From: Bacteroidota bacterium
Lineage (GTDB): Bacteria; Bacteroidota; Bacteroidia; Bacteroidales; VadinHA17
Assembly: GCA_015222065.1 (NCBI GenBank)
Contig: JADFUQ010000510.1
Coordinates: 1 to 5,225, forward strand
Length of the DNA: 5,225 bases
Direction of reading: 5' to 3'
Part shown: positions 1 through 5,225 of the stretch, in pieces
Numbering within the stretch: the stretch's first letter is position 1
Layout of the letters: each line of letters opens with the position of its first letter
Notes under the pieces: generated by a model
The model's database searches: none
The model's input: only the letters and a program-made list of their open reading frames with translations
Told to the model about the DNA's origin: nothing
Translations under genes and position numbers: made by a program

Positions 1-693
1 CCTCTTTCTGTTTCGATTCAACAATTTGACGTAATAGCCGCTCTGGTTGCAACAACTTTTGTCCTTCATTGTGCAATATACCAGTCATATTTGGTACAGG
101 ATAAAAAATGGAAACTGGTAAATATGAAAAAAAGCCTAAATGATACTTATATGGGTATTATTTTGCTTTCTCTTATCTCTTCTCTAATAATATTAACTTC
201 AGCAGCAGCTCTGCATCCTAAAGGAATCGTTGTAAACTCTGCGGCTGACATGGCTCTGCAATTAGAAGCATTATTCGGTAGTTATACAAAAATCATATTT
301 AGTGTCGGACTTTGCGCAGCAGCTTTCTCATCTTTGATGGTAAATTCTATTATGGGTGGAGGCTTACTGGCTGATGGTCTTGGATTAGGCCGGTCAATGA
401 ATGAAAAGATGCCCAGAATATTTACTTCGATCATTCTGCTTTTAGGCATGGTAATCGCTGTTTTTTTCCGCGGTAATATTATCTATGCCTTAATTATGGC
501 CCAGGCATCTTCCATATTTGCCGTTCCGTTAATTGCTACAGGACTATTCTTAGTACTGAACAACAAGAAGATAATGGGTAAGTATCGTAATAAAACAGGT
601 CAGAACATAATTGCCGTTTTTGGATTTGTCTTAATCTGTATTTTGGTTTTCTACATGTACCACAAACTGATTACATCTATTAGTGCTATTTAA
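1..693 (+). CDS. Nramp-like divalent-metal-type transporter, C-terminal part (5' truncated by window edge)
   Basis: The frame is open from base 1 to the TAA at 691-693, giving 230 residues with no start in the window; a TTG at 91 lies inside a membrane helix and is not a credible start. About six hydrophobic segments can be seen at residues 10-30, 51-70, 96-118, 138-157, 160-185 and 202-222, matching TM6-TM11 of the Nramp (SLC11/MntH, COG1914) family. Family marks are the TM8 stretch AAAFSSLMVNS (about 106-116), the TM10 stretch around Q168 leading to AVPL (174-177), and the following cytosolic NNKKIMGKYRN (187-197), close to the usual DRxxMGxYRN. Classical members import Mn2+ or Fe2+ with protons across the inner membrane. 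Here the TM6 motif, usually MPHN, reads V21-L22-H23-C24, so the metal-ligand Met and the adjacent Pro are missing and only the His is kept. The substrate may therefore not be Mn/Fe; Mg2+ or an organic solute is possible. TM1 with its DPGN motif lies outside the window. Family call is firm, substrate unknown. Confidence 0.85.
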   Translation, partial: PLSVSIQQFDVIAALVATTFVLHCAIYQSYLVQDKKWKLVNMKKSLNDTYMGIILLSLISSLIILTSAAALHPKGIVVNSAADMALQLEALFGSYTKIIFSVGLCAAAFSSLMVNSIMGGGLLADGLGLGRSMNEKMPRIFTSIILLLGMVIAVFFRGNIIYALIMAQASSIFAVPLIATGLFLVLNNKKIMGKYRNKTGQNIIAVFGFVLICILVFYMYHKLITSISAI

Positions 694-699
694 GAACAT

Positions 700-750
700 A
701 GTTTCATAAATTGATTTAAAAAAAAACCTTAATTTTCAAGTTTCATAAAT
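700..750. repeat. 12-bp direct repeat AGTTTCATAAAT, two copies
   Basis: The exact 12-mer AGTTTCATAAAT occurs at 700-711 and again at 739-750, with starts 39 nt apart, just after the transporter stop codon. Both copies are followed by A/T-rich sequence. The element is low in complexity but identical over 12 bases. It could be a protein-binding pair, a remnant of local duplication or chance in AT-rich DNA. Nothing in the sequence ties it to a specific regulator. Confidence 0.5.
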
Positions 751-761
751 AATTAGTTAGT

Positions 762-796
762 AGTCAACAGTCCACAGTCGGCAGTCGGCAGACTAC
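762..796. repeat. Heptad tandem repeat, consensus AGTCNNC
   Basis: Four consecutive 7-base units can be read: AGTCAAC (762-768), AGTCCAC (769-775), AGTCGGC (776-782) and AGTCGGC (783-789), followed by a degenerate fifth unit AGACTAC (790-796). The spacing is exactly seven bases and the first four positions and the last are invariant in the four good copies. From memory, similar AGTCGGC/AGTCTGC-type heptad arrays are scattered in intergenic regions of many Bacteroidota genomes. Their function is not known to me. The array is more GC-rich than the surrounding gap, so it stands out as an inserted or expanded tract. Confidence 0.8.
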
Positions 797-873
797 ATAA
801 AAATGCAAAATGTAATGAAATTAGCCTTTATCAAACCATTAAAATTCCAATACAAACTTATAACCCATAACAA

Positions 874-1911
874 ATGACTAAATATCCTGAAAAAATTTCA
901 AACACAGAACAGCTAGATGAAATTCTGTCTAAACCGACACCTGAAGTTATTGAACTGTTTTCACGCCTGGATGGTGATATCATGTTTCTTGGTATTTCCG
1001 GTAAGATAGGCCCTTCATTAGCCCGTATGACAATAAGAGCATGTAAAAAGGCAGGTATTCAGAAACAAATTTTTGGAGTAGCTCTTTTCGACTCTGAAGA
1101 ACAAAGGAAAGGTATTGAGAGTTACGGTATAAAAGCAATCCATGGTGATTTGCTTAATACCGATTTCATTAATAGCTTGCCTACACCAAAAAATGTTATC
1201 TTTTTGGCAGGTATGAAATTTGGTTCTGAAGATAATCTGTCACTTACCTGGGCAATAAATACTTATTTGCCTGCATTGGTAGCCGAACACTTTCAGAAAT
1301 CAAGGATCGTTGCTTTTTCCACGGGCTGCGTATATCCACTCGTTCCTCTGCAATCAGGCGGATCGCTGGAAACAGATAAACCGGTTTCGGTTGGAGAATA
1401 TGCACAATCGTGTCTCGGAAGAGAGAGAATGTTTGAATATGGAAGCATAAAACACAAAACACCCATAACACTGATCCGATTAAATTATTCGGTTGAAATG
1501 CGCTACGGTGTTTTGGTTGATATCGCTTTGAAAGTAAAGAATAATATTGTTATTGATCTATCCATGGGTTATTTCAATGTAATCTGGCAGGGCGATGTAA
1601 ATGCTATGGTTCTTCAGGCTTTGGGACATTGTGAAAGTCCTGCCAAAATAATAAATATTACCGGTCCGGAAACTGCTTCTGTTCGTCGGGTAGCCCAACA
1701 ATTTGGTGAATATTTTAATATTGAACCAAAGTTTGAAAAGAAGGAAACGGAAACAGCTCTTCTAAGTAATGCCAATCTATCATACAAATTATTCGGTCGT
1801 CCGCAAGTACAACTGGAACAAATAATTTTCTGGATTGCTGACTGGATAAAAAATGAAAAAGAATTATTAGGCAAACCAACTCATTATGAAGTGAGGGATG
1901 GAAAATATTAG
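874..1911 (+). CDS. Atypical NAD-dependent epimerase/dehydratase-family protein (extended SDR, Lys-less active site)
   Basis: A 345-residue extended short-chain dehydrogenase/reductase-fold protein, expected to be cytosolic. After a helical N-terminal extension (residues 1-34) comes a first beta strand and the nucleotide-binding motif G40-x-x-G43-x-x-G46. D92 sits in the GDLL segment expected after beta3, and LAG (111-113) follows beta4. The active-site region has S149-T150 and Y176, 26 residues apart as expected, but the YxxxK motif reads Y176-A-Q-S-C180, so the catalytic Lys is Cys. The C-terminal half keeps the usual sugar-nucleotide-epimerase layout, including NVIWQGDVN (235-243) and NITGPE (261-266). 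I recall relatives in Planctomycetes, Acidobacteria and Bacteroidota that share YAQSCLGRER, so the Cys looks like a subfamily trait and not damage. The substrate is unknown; a sugar or sugar acid is an inference. The start at 874 is favoured because an in-frame TAA lies at 868-870 and the extension (LSKPTPEV...RLDGD) resembles what I recall of homologues. The gene overlaps the downstream acetyltransferase by 14 nt. Confidence 0.85.
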   Translation: MTKYPEKISNTEQLDEILSKPTPEVIELFSRLDGDIMFLGISGKIGPSLARMTIRACKKAGIQKQIFGVALFDSEEQRKGIESYGIKAIHGDLLNTDFINSLPTPKNVIFLAGMKFGSEDNLSLTWAINTYLPALVAEHFQKSRIVAFSTGCVYPLVPLQSGGSLETDKPVSVGEYAQSCLGRERMFEYGSIKHKTPITLIRLNYSVEMRYGVLVDIALKVKNNIVIDLSMGYFNVIWQGDVNAMVLQALGHCESPAKIINITGPETASVRRVAQQFGEYFNIEPKFEKKETETALLSNANLSYKLFGRPQVQLEQIIFWIADWIKNEKELLGKPTHYEVRDGKY

Positions 1912-2764
1912 CCCCGTTACATTAAGATCAATGCATTGCAATGACATTGAAGTTGTTATGCACTTAAAAAATGAGGAAGGTTGGAACCAAACAGAAAAGG
2001 ATTGGGAACTGTTAATTAAAAACCCTCATAATACATGCCTGGTTGCTGAATACCAACAAAAAGTCATTGGAACAGCAACCGCCATTAATTATTCAGATAA
2101 AGTAGCCTGGATTGGAATGGTACTGGTTGACAGAAACTATCGCGGACAAGGGGTTAGTAAGTTACTGCTTACCGATTTAATGAAGAAATTGGAACAGTGC
2201 AAATCAATTAAGCTTGACGCTACAGCTGCCGGTTTGCCCGTTTATAAGAAAATGGGGTTCGTAAATGAATATTCAATCTGTCGTTTTACAAATTCTTCTC
2301 AGAAAAATTCATTTACCGATAAATATAAAATATCCCCTGAACCAGTTCAGGCAAAGGATATTCCGGAAATAGTAAAATTCGACAAGCTTATCTTTGGCGT
2401 CGAAAGGACATCTCTTATAAATTTTTTACTTGAAAACTATCCTGATAAAGCCTGGTTGCTTAAAAGAAATAATCAAATTACCGGTTATGCATTAGGAAGG
2501 GACGGAACCAGATTCAATCAAATAGGACCGGTATCGGCATTGACTACAAATGACGCTAAAATCCTTATTGCCGAAGCACTGAAAAGCCTTACAGATAAGC
2601 CTGTTGTTATGGATATTATAGAGGATAAGAAAGATTTGTCTGATTGGTTAAATTCCATCGGGTTTATCAATAAACGGCCCTTTATAAGAATGTATTATAA
2701 GGATAATCCTTATCCGGGAATTTTAAACAGACAATATTTAATATGCGGCCCCGAATTCGGGTAA
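1898..2764 (+). CDS. Tandem-domain GNAT-family N-acetyltransferase (YitH-like C-terminal domain)
   Basis: A 288-residue cytosolic acetyl-CoA-dependent acetyltransferase with two GNAT-like halves. The N-terminal domain (about 5-130) has the acetyl-CoA pyrophosphate loop R82-G-Q-G85-V-S87 after strand IGMVLVD (72-78), and the late YKKMGF motif (116-121). The second half (about 148-288) fits the Acetyltransf_18/YitH-type domain: IGPVSA (209-214), GF then KRPFIRMY (259-266), and the terminal CGPEFG (283-288). In such proteins the second half usually completes the fold or substrate pocket and does not act as an independent catalyst. The acceptor, probably a small amine or amino sugar, cannot be predicted. 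The ATG at 1898 lies inside the end of the epimerase-like gene (14-nt overlap, +1 frame), implying translational coupling. The only alternative Met nearby is residue 12, which would cut into the first beta strand, so the long start is preferred. The third position of the loop motif is Ser87 where Gly/Ala is usual, a mild deviation. Confidence 0.88.
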   Translation: MENISPVTLRSMHCNDIEVVMHLKNEEGWNQTEKDWELLIKNPHNTCLVAEYQQKVIGTATAINYSDKVAWIGMVLVDRNYRGQGVSKLLLTDLMKKLEQCKSIKLDATAAGLPVYKKMGFVNEYSICRFTNSSQKNSFTDKYKISPEPVQAKDIPEIVKFDKLIFGVERTSLINFLLENYPDKAWLLKRNNQITGYALGRDGTRFNQIGPVSALTTNDAKILIAEALKSLTDKPVVMDIIEDKKDLSDWLNSIGFINKRPFIRMYYKDNPYPGILNRQYLICGPEFG

Positions 2765-2820
2765 GGCAGACAAAAACATGAAATCCCGCTAAAAAAAACA
2801 GTATCTTACAAAATAGCCTT
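2765..2820. other. Short A-rich intergenic spacer
   Basis: These 56 nt between the acetyltransferase and the Gfo/Idh gene contain a run of A (2791-2798 region) and no convincing TAnnTTTG/TTG promoter or terminator. The spacing is compatible with the two genes sharing a transcript. No Shine-Dalgarno sequence precedes the ATG at 2821, which is normal for Bacteroidota. Confidence 0.5.
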
Positions 2821-3876
2821 ATGAAATCAATAAACGTTGCTATTATCGGACTCCGTCATCTGCATCCGCGGAGTTACATGCTTCACTTCGATGCAGTAAA
2901 GGAAATGAAAGTCATCGCTGTTGCAGAAGAGGATAAATCACTACGTAACCAATTTGCCCAGGATTTTAATTTAAAAGCATATTCTAATTGGCAGGAACTT
3001 TTCAGCAAAGAGAATATTGACCTGGCTGCCATATTCCTGCCACATATAGACTGTCCGGATGCGGCATTGGCTGCTATCGGTAAAGGTATTCACGTACTAA
3101 TTGAAAAGCCGATGACCGTTGATAGCAAGTCCGCTGAAAAAATTGTCAGAGCTGCCGAAGAAAAAGGTGTTTTAATTACAACGCCATACGTTTGGCGTTA
3201 TCATCCTGTTGTAAAAGATATCAAAAAACTAATTGAAAACGGTGTGTTGGGGCAGATCATCGGATGTCAGGGACGTTGTGCAGCCGGTCGTCTGGATCGC
3301 TATATCGAAGGTTTTTCAGAATGGATGCTCGATGTGAAAAAAAGTGGCGGTGGACCCATGTATAATCTGGGAGTACACTGGGTTGATTTATTTAGCTGGC
3401 TACTGGGAGAAAAAATTAGTAGTATTATTGGAAAGAACGTCAGGATCAATCAAACCTATAACATTGAAGATAACTCTTTTGCTGTTGCAACATTCAAAAA
3501 CGGCGCTGTTCTGAACCTGGACATAAGTTACACTGTCCCTGAATCTTTTCCTTACGGACGCGATCTCTATATTGGAATACGAGGTACTAAGGGTGTTATT
3601 TCATGGGCGCCTGCTTATGAAGGAGAACGCGATGAGTTATTTATTTGCAGCGATTGTGACTCTTTCAAGTCAGCACCTATACAACATCGTACCTACGAAA
3701 TGAAACCTGTAAAAGGATATTCAGGTATTATGGGACTGGACTATCTCAATGATGTTGCCAAATCTATTCTCCACAAAAAAGAAGCGCCCATTACAGGCGC
3801 AGAAGGAGCAGATGTCTTAAAAGTGGTTGAGGCGTTTTATCGCTCTGTAGAACAAAAAACAGAGGCCAGATTATAG
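2821..3876 (+). CDS. Gfo/Idh/MocA-family oxidoreductase with divergent NAD(P)-binding loop
   Basis: A 351-residue protein, a usual length for the Gfo/Idh/MocA family, predicted to be a cytosolic NAD(P)-dependent dehydrogenase or related enzyme acting on a sugar, polyol or sugar acid. The N-terminal Rossmann domain covers about 3-122. It contains the family signature EKP (95-97) with the catalytic-type Lys96, the expected helix after it, and WRYHP (125-129). The C-terminal alpha/beta domain carries GGGPMYNLGVHWVD (176-189) with H186 and D189. Two departures stand out. The glycine loop GxGxxG reads G10-L-R-H-L-H15, keeping only the first glycine. In the D-x-G-x-H catalytic motif the Asp is replaced by Asn182. 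The frame is intact and the rest is well conserved, so these look like subfamily features and not decay. It lies 56 nt after the acetyltransferase and ends 7 nt from the convergent SDR gene. No signal peptide is seen. The substrate is not predictable from sequence alone. Confidence 0.9.
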   Translation: MKSINVAIIGLRHLHPRSYMLHFDAVKEMKVIAVAEEDKSLRNQFAQDFNLKAYSNWQELFSKENIDLAAIFLPHIDCPDAALAAIGKGIHVLIEKPMTVDSKSAEKIVRAAEEKGVLITTPYVWRYHPVVKDIKKLIENGVLGQIIGCQGRCAAGRLDRYIEGFSEWMLDVKKSGGGPMYNLGVHWVDLFSWLLGEKISSIIGKNVRINQTYNIEDNSFAVATFKNGAVLNLDISYTVPESFPYGRDLYIGIRGTKGVISWAPAYEGERDELFICSDCDSFKSAPIQHRTYEMKPVKGYSGIMGLDYLNDVAKSILHKKEAPITGAEGADVLKVVEAFYRSVEQKTEARL

Positions 3877-3883
3877 TTTGTCC

Positions 3884-4657
3884 TTATAGCCTCGGAATAG
3901 TCAACCCGCCATCTGCCATAATAACCTGTCCTGTGGAATAAGGAAAATCACCTCGTACCAGCGCTGCCACTGCCAGGCCAACGTCGTTGGGAATTCCCCA
4001 TCTCTTCTGAACACAGAGATCTTCTTCAATTAACTTGTCATACTTATCTTTAACCCCCGCGGTCATATCGGTGGCAATTACACCTGGACGTATCTCGAAA
4101 ACGGGAATATCGAATTCCCCAAGTCTAACCGCGAACAATTGAGTACACATGCTTATTCCTGCTTTCGCGATGCAATACTCTCCACGGTTTACAGAAGCCA
4201 CTATAGCAGAAATTGAAGAGATATTAATAATGCAGGCCTGAAAGCCGGGATCTGACTTTTTTTGTTCAATCATCCAATTCGATGCAGCCTGCGACAGGAA
4301 ATAAGTCCCCTGCAGATTGGTTTTTATTACAAACTCAAAATCCTCCTCCGTAGATTCAAGAATATCCTTTCGCTCCCTTGGTGCCACCCCGGCATTGTTG
4401 ACCAACACGTTTAAGCGACCAAAGTATGATTTGATTTCATTTAAAATAGAGACTCTTTCCTTTGACGAAGCGATATCTCCCCGGCAATAGATCACTTCGG
4501 CACCAAAATTACCCAATTCCCTTATAGGAGCCTCCAATAGTGATTTATCCCTGACACCATTAAGTGCCAAATCGAACCCTTCTTTTGCCAGGCACTTCGC
4601 GATACCAAATCCTATTCCCCTGGTACCGCCGGTTACTAAAGCTACTTTTCGAGCCAT
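3884..4657 (-). CDS. Classical SDR dehydrogenase, 3-ketoacyl-ACP-reductase-like
   Basis: A 257-residue classical short-chain dehydrogenase/reductase, cytosolic, with a full set of family motifs: TGGTRGIG (9-16) for cofactor binding, D61 at the adenine pocket, NNAG (87-90), and the catalytic tetrad N114, S148, Y161 and K165 (Y-C-I-A-K, Ser 13 residues before Tyr). The C-terminal stretch RPGVIATDM (190-198) and ADGGLTIPRL (248-257) are typical. From memory it closely matches the PRK12745 type, commonly annotated 3-ketoacyl-ACP reductase. That name is probably misleading: there are no fatty-acid genes nearby, and this subgroup is often found in sugar or sugar-acid catabolic loci, so oxidation of a sugar-derived alcohol is more likely. 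The ATG at 4657 puts the Rossmann strand at residues 4-9, as expected. It begins 7 nt after the stop of the upstream minus-strand gene, so the pair is very likely co-transcribed. It converges on the Gfo/Idh gene with 7 nt between stop codons. Confidence 0.92.
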   Translation of the reverse strand: MARKVALVTGGTRGIGFGIAKCLAKEGFDLALNGVRDKSLLEAPIRELGNFGAEVIYCRGDIASSKERVSILNEIKSYFGRLNVLVNNAGVAPRERKDILESTEEDFEFVIKTNLQGTYFLSQAASNWMIEQKKSDPGFQACIINISSISAIVASVNRGEYCIAKAGISMCTQLFAVRLGEFDIPVFEIRPGVIATDMTAGVKDKYDKLIEEDLCVQKRWGIPNDVGLAVAALVRGDFPYSTGQVIMADGGLTIPRL

Positions 4658-4664
4658 GATTATT

Positions 4665-5225
4665 TCATTTTACAGGTTTCCCGTACACTTCAATCCAATC
4701 CAGGCGTGAACAGGCAGTACTCATTCCTCCGGTCATCAAATCGGTAAATCCAATTTCTTCCACCCGCGACAGGTCAGGATTTTCAACAGGTTTTTCTTCA
4801 GAAATCCTTTCTATATTTAATGAATACCAATTTATATCCATAATATTAAATTCATAAATACGCCAGTCTTTTGACTGACCGTCACACTGATCACTGATTA
4901 GCCAGGTACCGTCAGCCAGTTTCAGAATCACGTGTAATTCCCGGAATCCTTGTTGTTTTGATCTCCATTTAATTTTCGCATATCCGGTCAAATCAACATA
5001 TGATTCATTATGTTTTAGTGTTACAGCCCAATTGCCCGGGCTTATTCCCGACCAAATGTAATACGGATCGTCAACAGGAAAATCATGATTACTCTTTTTT
5101 ATACTGTCACGTCCGGGACCATACAAACTTAAAATCAGGTTTTCATTTTTGACATGCTCCTGAGTAACCGGAATACCGGGAGGTATCTCTTTCCAGTCTT
5201 CCCTGAAAAAAAGAGAAGGCCTGTA
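4665..5225 (-). CDS. Beta-rich protein of unknown function, possibly secreted and carbohydrate-related (N-terminus off window)
   Basis: The frame is open from the right edge to the TGA at 4667-4665, giving 186 residues without a start; a TTG at 5126 falls within the conserved-looking stretch ending LYGPG (34-38) and is not the true start. The protein is rich in Trp and Tyr and alternates short hydrophobic strands with loops, as in a jelly-roll or galactose-binding-like sandwich: IWSG (57-60), NWAVTL (65-70), YVDLTGYAKIKWRSK (76-90), LHVILKLADGTWLISD (97-112), DWRIYEF (120-126), EEIGFTDLM (156-164) and SRLDWIEVYG (173-182). The DLTGYAKIKWR pattern resembles the start of carbohydrate-binding or CIA30-like sandwiches. 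I recall uncharacterised homologues in Bacteroidota and Planctomycetes that share the LYGPG and RLDWIEVYG blocks, usually labelled hypothetical. Whether a signal peptide exists cannot be seen. Its tight 7-nt spacing to the SDR gene suggests a shared pathway. Function is not assigned. Confidence 0.75.
   Translation of the reverse strand, partial: YRPSLFFREDWKEIPPGIPVTQEHVKNENLILSLYGPGRDSIKKSNHDFPVDDPYYIWSGISPGNWAVTLKHNESYVDLTGYAKIKWRSKQQGFRELHVILKLADGTWLISDQCDGQSKDWRIYEFNIMDINWYSLNIERISEEKPVENPDLSRVEEIGFTDLMTGGMSTACSRLDWIEVYGKPVK

Larger units (their letters stand above)
694..873. other. Intergenic gap with short repeats, no clear promoter
   Basis: This 180-nt AT-rich gap separates the transporter gene from the epimerase-like gene and probably marks a transcription-unit boundary. 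It holds a 12-bp direct repeat, an A-run (about 718-726) and a heptad repeat array, each listed separately. I looked for the Bacteroidota promoter pattern (TTG near -33, TAnnTTTG near -7) and found no convincing match. No stem followed by a T-run was seen, so no intrinsic terminator is called. A 24-codon ORF at 803-877 overlaps the next gene's start but is too short to call a gene. Confidence 0.6.

Noticed and set aside
91..93. TTG as start of the transporter
   Set aside because: The frame is open to the window edge and the residues before it form the rest of TM6, so the gene is 5' truncated and does not begin here.
718..738. A-run followed by TTAATTTTC as a possible terminator of the transporter gene
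   Set aside because: No GC-containing stem precedes a T-run on the plus strand, and the possible A/T pairing is weak.
1244..1471. 75-codon minus-strand ORF inside the epimerase-like gene
   Set aside because: It is antisense to a well-supported coding region, has no recognisable domain and no tidy neighbour, so it is a shadow frame.
1614..1874. 86-codon minus-strand ORF inside the epimerase-like gene
   Set aside because: It is antisense to a conserved coding region, with a low-complexity Ser/Cys/Arg-rich translation and no family resemblance.
2750..2761. Perfect 12-bp palindrome CCCGAATTCGGG
   Set aside because: It encodes the GPEFG end of the acetyltransferase, a motif typical of that domain, so coding constraint explains it; the hairpin would be only 4 bp with no T-run.
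3884..4657. Reading the SDR as a true fatty-acid-synthesis FabG
   Set aside because: No acyl carrier protein or other fatty-acid genes are nearby, and the subgroup and neighbours point to sugar-type substrates.
5124..5126. TTG (minus strand) as start of the beta-rich protein
   Set aside because: The frame continues to the right edge with protein-like sequence (LFFREDWKEIPPG...), so the real start is outside the window.

Overview
The window most likely comes from a member of the Bacteroidota. It is AT-rich, its start codons sit behind A/T-rich leaders with no Shine-Dalgarno sequence, and one intergenic gap carries a short AGTCNNC heptad array of a type I associate with Bacteroidota intergenic regions. 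The proteins also read like those of environmental, polysaccharide-degrading Bacteroidota. This assignment is an inference from style, because no rRNA or other phylogenetic marker is present.

Layout. On the plus strand, positions 1-693 hold the C-terminal 230 residues of an Nramp-like (LeuT-fold) transporter whose start lies off the left edge. A 180-nt gap with two kinds of short repeat follows. Next come an atypical NAD-dependent epimerase/dehydratase-like protein (874-1911) and a double-domain GNAT acetyltransferase (1898-2764) that overlaps it by 14 nt. After 56 nt there is a Gfo/Idh/MocA-family oxidoreductase (2821-3876). On the minus strand, running toward these genes, a secreted-looking beta-rich protein of unknown function (5225-4665, N-terminus off the right edge) is followed after 7 nt by a classical SDR dehydrogenase (4657-3884). 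The two convergent gene sets are separated by only 7 nt.

How the genes may work together. Three different dinucleotide-fold proteins (extended SDR, Gfo/Idh and classical SDR), a small-molecule acetyltransferase, a membrane transporter and a Trp/Tyr-rich possible carbohydrate-binding or lyase-like protein suggest a catabolic island for a sugar or sugar-acid derivative. The substrate cannot be read from the sequence. Several proteins depart from their family's textbook motifs. The extended SDR has Cys where the catalytic Lys of YxxxK should be. The Gfo/Idh protein has lost the second and third glycines of GxGxxG and has Asn for Asp in its catalytic motif. The Nramp-like protein has lost the TM6 metal-binding Met and its neighbouring Pro. 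If these changes are conserved in homologues, the locus may encode a poorly characterised pathway that uses repurposed folds. That pathway-level reading is a hypothesis.

No tRNA, rRNA, CRISPR array, insertion sequence, convincing promoter or strong intrinsic terminator was found. No gene-free stretch exceeds 300 nt.
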